A DNA stretch of 64,000 nt from Diplonema japonicum. Lineage: Eukaryota > Euglenozoa > Diplonemea > Diplonemida > Diplonemidae. The notes below the pieces were generated by a model that was given only the letters and a program-made list of their open reading frames with translations, was not told where the DNA came from and did no database searches. Numbering within the stretch: the stretch's first letter is position 1; the number at the start of each line of letters is the position of its first letter. Positions 40,001-51,800 of the stretch are shown here, piece after piece. The DNA is taken from contig OZ025649.1 in NCBI GenBank assembly GCA_964019335.1, forward strand, positions 310,001 through 374,000, in the 5' to 3' direction. Position numbers and translations under genes: made by a program.

Positions 40001-43000
40001 CCCTGAACATCAAAGGACAGCACATCGTAAAGGATTTGGTCGAGTCAACAGGCAAGGCGGCGGACTTTGGCAAAGGAGTTGCCCGTGCCAGCCGCGCGCT
40101 GCAGATGCTTAACGTGTCCATCGTGTCAGTGAAAGATGCAATCGACGGGAGGAACAAATGTCCTATTCCTAGTTCGCCGTCGTCACAGAATGAATCCACC
40201 AGGCTAGCTGGCGCTAAGGAACGCATCAAAGCATCGTTTTTCTCCATCCTTGACGGTGTCGGCGAACTGTTCGGCACGGGTTACCTTCCTTCTGGGCAGA
40301 GCAGTGACCCGGCAACCACCCTCCTCGGCCTCAAGACTCTGAAAGGCGTCATCTTGCTGCTTGGCAACAACGTCGAGCAGTTCACTTCAAAGATCACCTC
40401 CACGTTGAACATGTGTCTGCCTACCACGTCGGTAAAGGGTCAGGCAAATGCCATCGGTGCGCTGCTTGGCGAGACGTGGGGTGTGTACATTGAGCAGCTG
40501 CCGAAAGAGGTTGTCGTCGGACACCTAGACTCTTTCGTCATCGCGGCTGTGGGGATGACACGTGTTTCCGAGAGCAATGCCGCAGATCTACTAGTACAGC
40601 TGCACAAGAAGACGAAATACGCCAAGGAGGAGTGGAAAAATGTGAGGCACTTCTTGCCAACGAACAACACGGCACTGCGGCCACCCATCTGCTCAGAGGA
40701 CACAGACTTCATGGACCTGCTAACAGGTGTCGTGCAGGGACTGACGTCTTTGTCTAGAGAGTGCAGGAGGGTGTCACTCTTAGCGCTGATCGACTTGTTG
40801 AAAGGGCACAGGGAAGAGATGCTTGGAGTGTGCGGAAGGGATGAGCCGCCCAAGATTGTTATTAACTTGGTTGACAAGCTGCTGAACATGGCGCGTGACT
40901 GGGACAACGACGCTGTGATCCACAACTATGCCACCAGCTGTCTAGGGCTGATAGGTGCCATTGAGCCAAACAAGATGACAAAGATCATGTCACGCGCTGA
41001 CGGAAAACTCGAGGACCTCGACGACGAAACGTTTGCCGTGCGTCTAATAAACGACTATCTGCTGAAGACTTTGCAGCAGCCGAGTACACAGGCTGGCCGG
41101 GCCTCTGCTCACGACAAGGCTGCATACTGCATCCAGGAGCTGCTCAAAGATCTCCGCGATCGTTCACAGCGCAAGATGCCCCGCCGATCCGACAACGATG
41201 TGTCTTCCCTCACGGAGGTACAAGCCTATCCCTGGTGGAACATGATCAATGCTGAAGGACAGAAGAAGGTTGCTGCGTACCTGGACACGAAGTACGTGAT
41301 TGTCATCACACAACAAAGGAATGCGAAGGCCATAGAGTACTGCAAGGGGATGTCCTTCAGACAGTGGCTGAAGTCATGGATGGTGAAGTTGATTGCGAAG
41401 ACGATGGGTCCCCGTGGGACCATTATGCAAAACGTGCGCAACGTGGTGAAAGACGACTTTGACATGGCTCTGTTCATCCTGCCGTATTTAGTGCTGAATA
41501 CGTGCATGCACGGTGGCCACGATGTGATCGACCAAATAGCCAGGGAGATGTGCACCGTGTTGTCTCATGCCGATGCTAACCCACGTGATGCTTCAGAACA
41601 TGCTCAGGTGGTGTGTTCGTTGCTCGACAAACTAGCGGGGTGGTGCAACACGGTGCAGGGCAGAGTGCAGCTGCGGAAGGTAACCTCGTCGCACGCTAGA
41701 GTGAGCGCAGAAGATGAAGGCAAGGCCAAGAACATCATGGAACTCCTCGACAAGGTGCCCTACGTGTTGGTATGTTGCACGAGCAGAAACCCCAATAAAA
41801 ACAGCTGGCTAGAGCCTGCAGGGTCACGAACCCAGCCCGTGCCCTGAGATACACAGAGCAGCACCTACGTTCCGTTAGATCGACGAGTGAGACAAAACCC
41901 ACCATGACCCAGTTGAGCCAAGCAGGGGTATGTTGCAGCTACACATTGTACAATGCACTTCCAGACACGAAGTTGGTGCGACCCGAATGACTTGCGGCTG
42001 TACCAAGAGGTCTACTCCCGACTGGGTGAACGAGATGGCTTGCTGGGCGTGAGGCATCTAAGACAGCAGAATGCTTTCCAGGAGGAGCTGCAAGAAGAAG
42101 CTGTCGACTTGGAAACCATGGGGGTATGTTGGGATGCTTTGCCGTGAGACACCACAGCGATGGTCCGATGCGATGCAGAGGTACGAACTGTTGATTGAGC
42201 AAAAGCCTGATGAGGTCCTATACCAGGTACGGTGTTGTTTGATCAATAAATAACAAACTATCTCAGGAGCGCATGCTGGAATGCCACCAATCCTTAGGGC
42301 AGTACTCGGTCATCACTGCCTACACAAAAAACCGACCAGAATTGCAGCAGTACACAGCTCAGGCTGCCTGGCGATTGGGCGACTGGGACTTGTTGAACGA
42401 GTCGTTGAAGGACACTGCAGTAGGCGGAAAAGAAGGGACTACCAAAAAAGAAAAGTGCAGCTTCGAAAGGGGCTTGGCACAATCACTATTGGCCCTCAAG
42501 AAAGGTGACAAAAAAGCAGTGAAAGCAATCACTTATCGAGCTAGGGAGGACCTGCATCCTGAACTGGCGGCAGCTTGTTTGGAGTCCTACCACACGGCGT
42601 ACAAGTACTTGGTGCAGTTGCATGTCTTGACTGACATCGAGCGCGCGGCAGATGTGAAGCCCTGCGAAGTGAAGTCGTTTATTAAGCAACTGGACACGCA
42701 CACGAAGCTCACGGAACAGACACCAGAGACACGTGAAATCATACTCACGGTGCGACACGCGCTCTGCAGAATCTATAGTCAAGAAAAGGAAGCAGCTACC
42801 ACTTGGCTGCAACTAGCAAAGCTGTGCAGAACGGCTGGGCTATTCCAGGTAGCGGAAGGGGCACTGCTTCGTGCTGACAGGTTGGCAGACACAAAGGGGA
42901 AGCCTCCAGGTCTGGTGCTGGAGCAGGCCAAATTGATGCATGCTAAGGGCGACGTTCACAGCGCACTGAGACTGGTGATCAACTCCAGCAACCAGCACGA

Positions 43001-44996
43001 GTTGGAGCGTGCCGATACCGCTAAACTGAGGCTGAACGGAGTGAATTGGGCATCCGAGATCAACCATCTTCCCGCCAATGAGGTTCTTTTTGAATACAAG
43101 GAAATCTCTCAGGAGAGCCCATCTGAGGCTGTCTTTCTGTCGCTTGCGAAATTCATGGAAAAGATGCTCATGGGAGCACGGGAGGACCTCACACAGCAGC
43201 AGTCTAAGAAAGACCCGAGCGCAGTGAGACGGCACATCACCAAGCATGAAGAACTGATCACCAGTATAGAACAAAAAGTGCCGTTGATCTTCAAGGCATA
43301 CGGGAACTCGCTGAATCAAGGCACGAAACACTTGTACCACGCGCTGCCGAGACTCATCTCATTATATATTTCTGAGATTTCGTTTGTGGCGCAGCTGTCG
43401 AGCGAAGCAAAGAGTGACGCGTACAAGAAGATCGTTACAATGTGCGACAACACGGCAAAGGTGCTGAGCGATGCAATGGGGAACGTCATGCGCAGCATCA
43501 ACGGGGCAACGCTGTACACATCTCTTAACACGTTAGTGTCGCTGCTGACACACACCAACCCACACGCTGTCAGAATGGTAGCGGAGTATGTGAGGAAGAT
43601 CTTAAGGCTCTTCCCCGAACGCGCTGTCTGGGCCATCATGGTTTTCCTGTTCAGTTCCCGAAATGAAAGAGTCGACGTGCTTGAAAGGGAAGTGCTCCAG
43701 CCAATGATAGGTGATCCGAGCTTCAAAAAGACAATGAACCTCATCAAGCAGGCGAAGGTCGCGACCACTGCCATCAACAAGCTGGCGTCTTACAAAGTGC
43801 CCGGGGGGACAAAGAAGGTCAACTTTCACGACTTTGAGTTTTACAAACCTCTCCAGAAGAGCCTCCCCCTCAGCATTGTGGTACCCATCCAGTCGCAGCT
43901 CAACCTCACTCTTCCCAACCACGTCGTCACTGATGCCGAGGCCGCTTCCTTGTTTTCTTCTAACGAGGGCTTCAAAGGTGTCCATGCAGAGGCTGCCGTC
44001 ATGGCTTCGCTTCAGAACCCTAAGAAAGTCACGATTTTCACAACAACGGGGAAGCAGCGATCCTTCCTGTGTAAAGCGAGGGACGAGCTTCGTAAAGACC
44101 ACAGAGTGATGGAGCTATGCCACATCATGAACCTACTACTGAAGAAGAACCCCGAGACTAGTAGAAGACAGCTGTACACGAGAACTTTCGCAGTTACGAT
44201 GACAGGCGACGCCTCTGGCATGATAGAGTGGGTGGAGAATGTGCGTCCCTTCAGATCGATCCTGGACGATTTATACGCAAGAGCGGGACAGGGACTGAAG
44301 ACAGACGCAATTAGACAGATCCAGAAGCAGAAAGAGTCGAAGAGGCTGACGGCGCTGCAAGCGTTGGGGAAGGTTTTGAAGGATTTCCCGCCCATTCTGC
44401 ACAAATGGCTGGCTGAAGCGTTTACAGACCCTGCAACGTGGTTCAGGGCGAGGAATACGTTCACAAAGTCGGGGAGCGTATGGAGCATGATAGGGCACAT
44501 TGTGGGACTGGGGGATAGGCACGCGGAGAACATTCTGGTGGACACGGCAACAGGAGATATGGTGCATGTTGATTTCGCGGTGTTGTTTGACAAGGGGATG
44601 GCGCTCACAGTGCCGGAGGTGGTGCGGTTCCGGCTGACGCAGAATATTGTGAACGGGTTCGGGATCTGTGGCGTGGAGGGTGTGTTCAGGAGGTGTGCGG
44701 AGCTCACGATGTCCGTCATGCGCAGCAACAAAGACGTGGTCATGAGCATCATGGAGCAGTTTATCTACGATCCATGCATGGAGAAGACAGAAGGCACAGA
44801 GCTCCCCAACATTGGCCGCCGACTGGACGGCTACTACGACGAACCTTCTGAACTCCTCCGCGGTGGAGGCAGGAAGAAGCGCCCCACTGGAGGCGTCCAA
44901 CTCGGCGTTCAGGGCCAAGTCCAAAAACTCATCGCTAACGCTACCTCAGCCGAAAACCTCTCGGTTATCTACGTGTGGTGGATGCCTTGGTACTAG
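37006..44996 (+). CDS. ATR: ATR-family checkpoint kinase (PIKK)
   Basis: Five exons: 37006-41769, 41805-41927, 41965-42123, 42158-42226 and 42267-44996, giving 2,614 residues (human ATR is about 2,640). The four introns (35, 37, 34 and 40 nt) are all phase 0 and packed into 500 bases. The N-terminal half is HEAT-type helical repeat; a UME-like domain lies near 1070-1170; FAT sequence starts around 1600. In the kinase, 'SFLCKARDELRKD' carries the ATP-site Lys (about 2307), GLGDRHAEN is the catalytic loop (about 2455) and HVDFAVLF replaces DFG. 'ETSRRQLYTRTFAVTMT' and 'SGMIEWVENVRPFR' match ATR better than ATM, TOR or SMG1. It ends in a FATC tail, ATSAENLSVIYVWWMPWY. ATR, with its partner ATRIP, senses RPA-coated single-stranded DNA and signals replication stress. 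Confidence 0.93.
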
Positions 44997-45193
44997 ACAA
45001 CGACAAAAAAAAGGGGGTTTTCCTCAAAACCCTTGCCTTGGGACCTGCTTTTAGAAATCATCTGTAAGGCTGTTTATTACACTCCCACTACTAAACCATC
45101 CCGCAAAAAAAGAATAAAGGACCAAACAGGGCTTGAGGGGGGGGAGGGGGGTGTTCTTTTTCTTTTTTCTCCCACCCTTTCATTTCTGGTGTG

Positions 45194-45601
45194 ATGTCCG
45201 GGGCACGCTTCGACCATAAAACCATCATACAGACGAACGCATACAAAGAAAGAATCAGAAGAGAGTATCAAGCTGCGAAACGGCACCAACTTGATACGTT
45301 TTATAGCACGCAAGTTCCGAGAAAGGGGACGGAGGGGAGCCAAGAGAGGGCCCCCAGTGAGGCATATGAGAACCCGTACAGAAAGCAAGGAGGTCCTGGG
45401 AGCGCCTGCTCTAGTGGAGGGAGTTCAGGTTTCAGCCAGTACTTGGAGGTATGCAGCAATCACCTGAAAAAAACTCAGACCATGGGAACACGGATCGAGA
45501 AACTAGAGCAAACCATAGCTGAAGAGCGTTCTGGGAGACAACAGGTCCAGTCACAGCTCGACAACATCAGAGTATTGCTGGAGAAGCGCCTTAACGATTA
45601 A
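45194..45601 (+). CDS. Small protein with C-terminal coiled coil
   Basis: 135 residues if read straight through from the ATG at 45194. An N-terminal basic helix (KERIRREYQAAKRHQ) leads to a Gly/Ser linker and a C-terminal coiled coil (about 95-135). Inside, 45449-45478 has exact intron form (GTATGC...AAACTCAG, 30 nt) but is a multiple of three without a stop; if removed, the protein is 125 residues and YLE joins TMGTRIEKLEQ. Function unknown. Confidence 0.65.
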   Translation: MSGARFDHKTIIQTNAYKERIRREYQAAKRHQLDTFYSTQVPRKGTEGSQERAPSEAYENPYRKQGGPGSACSSGGSSGFSQYLEVCSNHLKKTQTMGTRIEKLEQTIAEERSGRQQVQSQLDNIRVLLEKRLND

Positions 45602-45745
45602 ATTCTGGGTTTTTGAACGAAAAAAGCCGCTTCTTCCGAAGAGGCCAGTAAAGCCCCAAGTAATAGCGCCGTTCTGTCATTCTGTTCACCTCTTCTTTTT
45701 TTTTCATTTCCCCCGTTTTACCTTTTGCGCTGTGGTTATTATCAA

Positions 45746-45750
45746 TACAG
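45746..45750 (+). promoter_or_regulatory. Candidate spliced-leader acceptor before dynein
   Basis: GTGGTTATTATCAATACAG, 86 bases before the ATG at 45837. Confidence 0.4.
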
Positions 45751-45836
45751 GAGGGTAGAAGGAAGACAGGGAGTGGGAGCGTGCCCCTTCCCCTTCCTCT
45801 GGTCAACAACCCTTTTGGAAAAAGAAGGAGAAAAAT

Positions 45837-48800
45837 ATGTTGAAGAAGGAGACGGATGACGAGAAGCTCAAGGGGCTTAGGCCCAGCACGGCACTGCTCA
45901 CACCAAAAGGAAACACGAAAGAATTCTTGGAATTCCCTGACACAGCCATGTACAGGCCATTGAGTGCAGGGAGAGTGAGGGCGAGCGCATGTAGAACAAT
46001 GAAGAAGCCGAAGCCTCCTGGCATGGGGGAGACAGCGCCTGCGGGGGTTGTCGCTGCAGCTCGTGCAGCGACTGCGTCTGTGAACAGCGGGAGTTTCACG
46101 CGGCGGAAGCCTAAACGTCCCGAGGAAATAGCTCTTGAAGCAGGTCCCGAGACTCTTCGCCTCCAAAAACGGCGTCTCTACGTGCAGGTGAATGCAGCTG
46201 CTCCTGACACTCTTTCCCTTGCAGACACAACTCCACGCGACACCCCTGAGCCCACTCCTCAGCACGCCCGCACCACTCAAAGAAATAAGACTATGGTAAA
46301 CCAGTTTGCTGACATACGTTCTTTAGCATCTCCCCAGAAGAAGATTGGTTCGCCATCATGGCTGGCCTCACTGCAGAACCAGGTAGCCGAGCACATCCAC
46401 GTTGACACTCCAGGCGACCCCTCCTCACCCTTCCACTTCATCGCGTCCATCCCAGATGGCTATGAGGACTTCTCATATGGCGTGCAAGGCAGTGACTCCT
46501 ATCACATCAAGCTGGTCCCCCACAAGGCAATTCCTTCCAGCCTCTATTTCACTGTCTCATCTCGAGGGGTTACGCGGCACGACACCGACGTTACCAGTTT
46601 CACCCCCATCAAGGAATGGACAGAGGAGTACAGGTTGTTCAAGTTGACCTCGTCGATACCATTCTTTTCTCAGTACAGGAAGTGGCATATCTTCAAGCAC
46701 TGGAAGAAGACAGTAAGGCTCGCTGCTATGCACGCTGCGAAGGAGTACCTAAGGGCTAACCATGTGCTGCTTCACCCTGTTCTGCTGAAACCTATCGTCG
46801 ATATCCGCAACCTGTGCCGGGAAGTGTCCAAGCTATGCATGGTGAGGATACTCACAACATCTGTCTCGCTAGCTTCGTTTAGTAAATCTCAAAAGGAGCA
46901 GGCAAAGCAATGCGCAACAGTGTTGAAGGGGAAGTTGCAGGAGATCAATGAAATAACGAAAGAAGCATGCAAAGAAGCGTTGAGAATGTCGTTGCTGGCC
47001 CGTCTAGACTCGGAGGAGACCTCTATGATGCCCAAGTCCACTACAGACGAAATGTCTCAGAGTCGTGCTGTGTGTCGCAGGCTCACAGGGTTCATCAAGC
47101 TCGTCGACACCATCATCAACGATGCCCTCATCGACTTCAGCTACGGTGCCCTCCGCGACTTGAAGGTGCTCCTCAGCAACCCTGACGAGGAACGCGACAC
47201 AGACGTCCTTCTGTCCCTCATGCAAGCCTCCCACATGGTCACTGCCAAGACTATCGAGGTGGGAAAGCGCAAAGTTCTGGAAGAAAACGCCAAGTCTGCA
47301 GTAATAAAGAAATACGTCGCAACCCAGCAGCCTAATCAAGCTCCGCAACCTGTGAAAGGACGACAGAAGCTTTCTGCAATGGAGCGGGCAGCAAGAAAGG
47401 CATGGATGCTGAAACAAGCCAAGGAGGGCGGGGACAATTTAGTGAACAAGCTCTCAGCAGCAGGAGCATCAATCCAAGCACTGCGAATAGCGGGGGGAGG
47501 GACAGCTGCTGAACACGACCTGGAGTACACACCTGTGTTCAGCTGCACAGTTGTTATGGGTGAAAAGCAGGGGCGGAGTGAAAGCGACAGGATTGGTGTG
47601 ATGGCCATGTCCCCAGGCCAGGAGGAGTACCAGGATATGGTGGAAACAGTGTCGGCTGCTGTTCTGAAAATCGTAGCACAGCACGAGCCTCTTTCTACTT
47701 CTGATGACTTTAGCAACTTTATTGCTGCTGCGGCAGATGCACATGACGACTATGACGATACCGCGGCACAGTCCCTCGATGTAGTCCTCAGCACAGATGT
47801 GAACTACGTCTCCCTCAAGAACGACATTCACAATGTGATAGAAACTGGTGTGCGGCAGGTCGAAGGCTTCATGAAAGAGTTCAACGAATGCAGTGATATT
47901 TACACACAGATCAAGTCGCTGAGTCCTGTAAAAATACGCAAAAAAGACCCTCCTCTGCAGTGGTACAGTAGCCTGTTCCACAGCTTCCACGAACAAGAGG
48001 AGATGATTGACCACATGGTGTCGGCACGCGATGTGGGAGTGTACACTGTGTCTACGGAGCCCTTGAGAGATGTGCTGCAGCCCCTACCGCAGGAGGGGCT
48101 GGCTAAAATATCGAAACTGCTTCCTCTTCTCACGAAAGAAAAAAACCAGGTGCTGCTGGAGGAGCTTCAGCAAGGGGTTAAACAGCTGACTGCAGAGGTT
48201 CATTCAATTGATGGCCTTGCAGAGCTTATCAAGAACCATGAGGCGGTCTTCTCCAAGATGGAGTCATATGAGCAGTCGTACAACCTCATATCTGACTACC
48301 TGACCTTTATTGAGAAGGAAGGCATCGAGCAGGCACCGGATGACGTTGCCGGGTGGGTTCATGGCACAGTACCCACGTTCAGAAGGCTGAAGACCAGCTT
48401 GACAGAAGCTGAGGAAAGACGTGAGGAGTTCACCGCCAAGTTCTCTGAGGTAATCGACCAAGATCTCTCAGAGCTGGGGACCAGGCTGAATGAGCTGCAA
48501 CAGAAGGCGAACGTCGCTATTATCTACGATGAGGATGCTGATCCAGCTGAAGTAATAGCGGTGATGGAGGACCTCGCGGAGCAGGCACAGGAGATCCAAA
48601 AGGCTGAGAGGCGGTTGTGCAACCATCAAGATTTCTTCGGGTTGGACGTGACAAGGCTGACAAAGGTCGTCACCGTTGGCAAAGACATCGCAGACAAGCT
48701 TCGTCTGTGGCGTGCCGTGAGTGAATGGATGGAGGTCACACAGGCGTGGGCCACTACACCTTACTGTTCTGCCTCTCAACAAGAGATGACCAACGAAATC

Positions 48801-51800
48801 AACGGATACACCAAGACTGTGAATCAAGGAACTCGCTCTTTCCCAGGAAACCCAGTAGTCCTCAAGCTGCGGACAATGGTCGATGAGTACAAGCTGATTC
48901 TACCCATCCTGACACAGCTCACGAACCCTAATCTGCAAGAGCACCACTTTGAGAAAATCAATGAAATAATAGGAAGCAATGTGACAACAGATACATGCAC
49001 GCTGGGGACCCTGTTGGAGCTACAGATTGTTGACGTGAAAGAAGAGATCCAAGTAGTCAGTCTGACAGCATCGCAGGAAGCAGAACTGGAAGGGCAGCTG
49101 GCGGGAATCGCAAAGACATGGCAGGAAGTAGAGTTTACCATGGTAGTACACAAGGACAGTGGGGGTAAGAACAAAGCTCAGGTCATTGGTGCTTTAGAAC
49201 CGATCATCTTGATGCTGGACGATAGCAACATCGCCTTAACGACCATCATCACGTCGCGGCACTGTGAAGCGAGGCTGAAGGAAAAGGCTGCGGCATGGGT
49301 CTCGTCTCTAAAAACCATTGGCACTACTCTCGAGATGTGGATGGAGTGCCAAAAGAATTGGCTGTATCTCGAGTCCGTGTATAGCCACTCTGATATCAGC
49401 AGGCAATGGCCCACTGACGCACGAATCTTTGCTACGACTGACAAAGACATGCGAGCGCGGCTGAAGAAGGTAGCGGAGTCCCCCTACGTGCACCGTTCTA
49501 TCATGACGCACAACATCTTCTCAAACCTTCAATCTCTCGCCTCCACATTCGAAATGCTTCTCAACTCTCTCAACAAAAACCTCGACGAACGGCGTATTGT
49601 GTTCCCTAGGTTCTACTTCCTCTCCGACGCAGACCTCATTCACCTCATCTCGCACTCGAAGGAACCTCAGAGTATCACCAGACACTTGAAAAGCTTGTTC
49701 GAAGGAATAACCAAACTGCACACCGACGACGATGAGAGTATCGTAGGAGTCGAGTCTGCCGAAGGTGAGGTGTTGACCTTTGCTAAACCGCTTCACACGA
49801 AGAAAGAAGCGCACCGGTGGATGGAGAAACTTGAGGAAACGGTGTCGGCAACCTTGAAAAAGCGAGCCAGAGAATGTATCGTTGCGTCCAGCGATGCTGA
49901 GCTGGACTCGTGGGCCTTAGGCCCCCACCCAGTGCAGCTTGTCTTAGCCGTGAGGAGCATGGTCTGGTGTCAACGTGTTGAAGAAACATTGACGAACGGT
50001 ACAATTGGCTTGGGCGAAGTGCTGCTAAGTTGCGAAGGCGATCTTGACGGCCTTGCCAACGCCTTGACACGGGAGCTCACGTCGATCCAGAGGCTGGCGC
50101 TCACCACGTTAATCACCTTGGAGGTCCATCACAAGCAGATCTTGAACACACTTAAAGATATGCCTCGGGACACGGACCCGATGTCTTTTGCCTGGCAGCG
50201 AATTCTTCGCACCTACTGGGACGAGCCATCTCGCTCCATAGACATTTTGCACCTATCGCATAAGTACACATACGGGTACGAATACGAAGGAGCAGCAAGC
50301 CGTCTGGTGGTTACCCCATTAACTGACAGGATATTCCTCACAATAACTGCGTCCCTCATGCACTCAATGGGCACATCCCTCACAGGCCCTGCCGGGACAG
50401 GTAAAACAGAGAGCGTAAAAGACCTTGCTAGGACCATCGCAAGGCAGTGTGTCGTGTACAACTGCTCTCCTGGTGTGACCTGCAAGATGACCACCAAGTT
50501 CTTTGCTGGCTTAGCGCAAGCAGGTGCATGGTGTTGCATGGATGAAATCAACAGAATCAGCCCTGCCGTGTTGTCCAGCATAGCGCAGCAGCTGCACACT
50601 GTGAGGACCTCGTTTGTGAACAAGATCGGCTCCATGGAGTACATGGGAAATACCATCTCCATAAGCAACACGTTCAGTGTTTTTGTGACGATGAATAAGG
50701 GATATTCATGCCAAACGGAGCTGCCCGAAAACATGCGGACCTACTTCCGACCGGTTGCAGTACAGGTGCCCGACACAGAGATGATCGCTGAGGTGATGCT
50801 TTACGCAAATGGCTTTCAAGACGCAGAGAATTTGTCCAAGAAGCTTGTGGTGCTGTACAAAATGTGCAAACAGCAGCTTTCGAACAGAGCACACTACAGC
50901 TTCAGTATCAGGGACATGAAGGCGGTGATCGAGGTAGCAGCGATGTCGCGTGCAGGGAACTTTTCAGACGAGGCTGCAGTTGTGAAGGCCTGTTTGTTGT
51001 TTACGCTCCCCAAGCTGCACGAGGACGACGTTGAGGTGTTCGAGTCCATCCTGCAGGATATCTTTCAAAAGGCGCAGGTGCCTTTGGGCAACGATAAACT
51101 GAAGCGCCCCGTCGTCGAAGCCCTGCGAAACGAAGGCCTGAACGAGATTCTGACGGAGAAAATTCTGCAGTTCGACAACATGCTGTCCTACAGGCACGGC
51201 GTCATCTTGCTGGGGCAGACAGGGTGTGGCAAGACAGTGTCGAGGCAGATCTTAGCTGGTATCAAGGGGCGGCAGCATGTTATAAATCCGCGCAGCGTAT
51301 CATATGGGGAGATGTACGGCACGCTGGACCCTGTGTCACAGCAATTCACAGACGGGATCCTCGCAACGCTGGTGAGGTCCGCTGTGAAGAGCAGACCGGG
51401 CAATGCAACGCACATGGAGTGGCTCGTCTTTGACGGTGAACTGAACAGCTCATGGATGGAGTCCTTGAACACCATCTTAGATGACTCGCGGGTGTTATGC
51501 CTCGTCACAGGCCATCGTCTCAACATCGGTGACTATATGAAGGTCGTCGTCGAGGTCGATGACGTTAGCGATGCAAGCCCCGCTGTCATGACACGATGCG
51601 GCGTCCTGCACTTCACTTCATTGGATTGGCTGCCGGTGGTCGAGACATGGGTTGGGTCGCTGGGTTCTGTGATCCCAAGCCCTATGATGGGCTACCTGCT
51701 CACCTTGTTTAGTTCACACTTCCAAAAAGCGGTGAATTTTGTAAACAAGAATTGTACGTTCACAACAGAAACGCCTCTCGCATCCCTCGTCTCCAGTACG

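Noticed and set aside
37006-44996. ATM, TOR or SMG1 identity for the PIKK
   Set aside because: The segments around DELRKD, the RRQLYTRTFAV region and the FATC tail match ATR; no FRB domain of TOR and no SMG1 insertion is visible.
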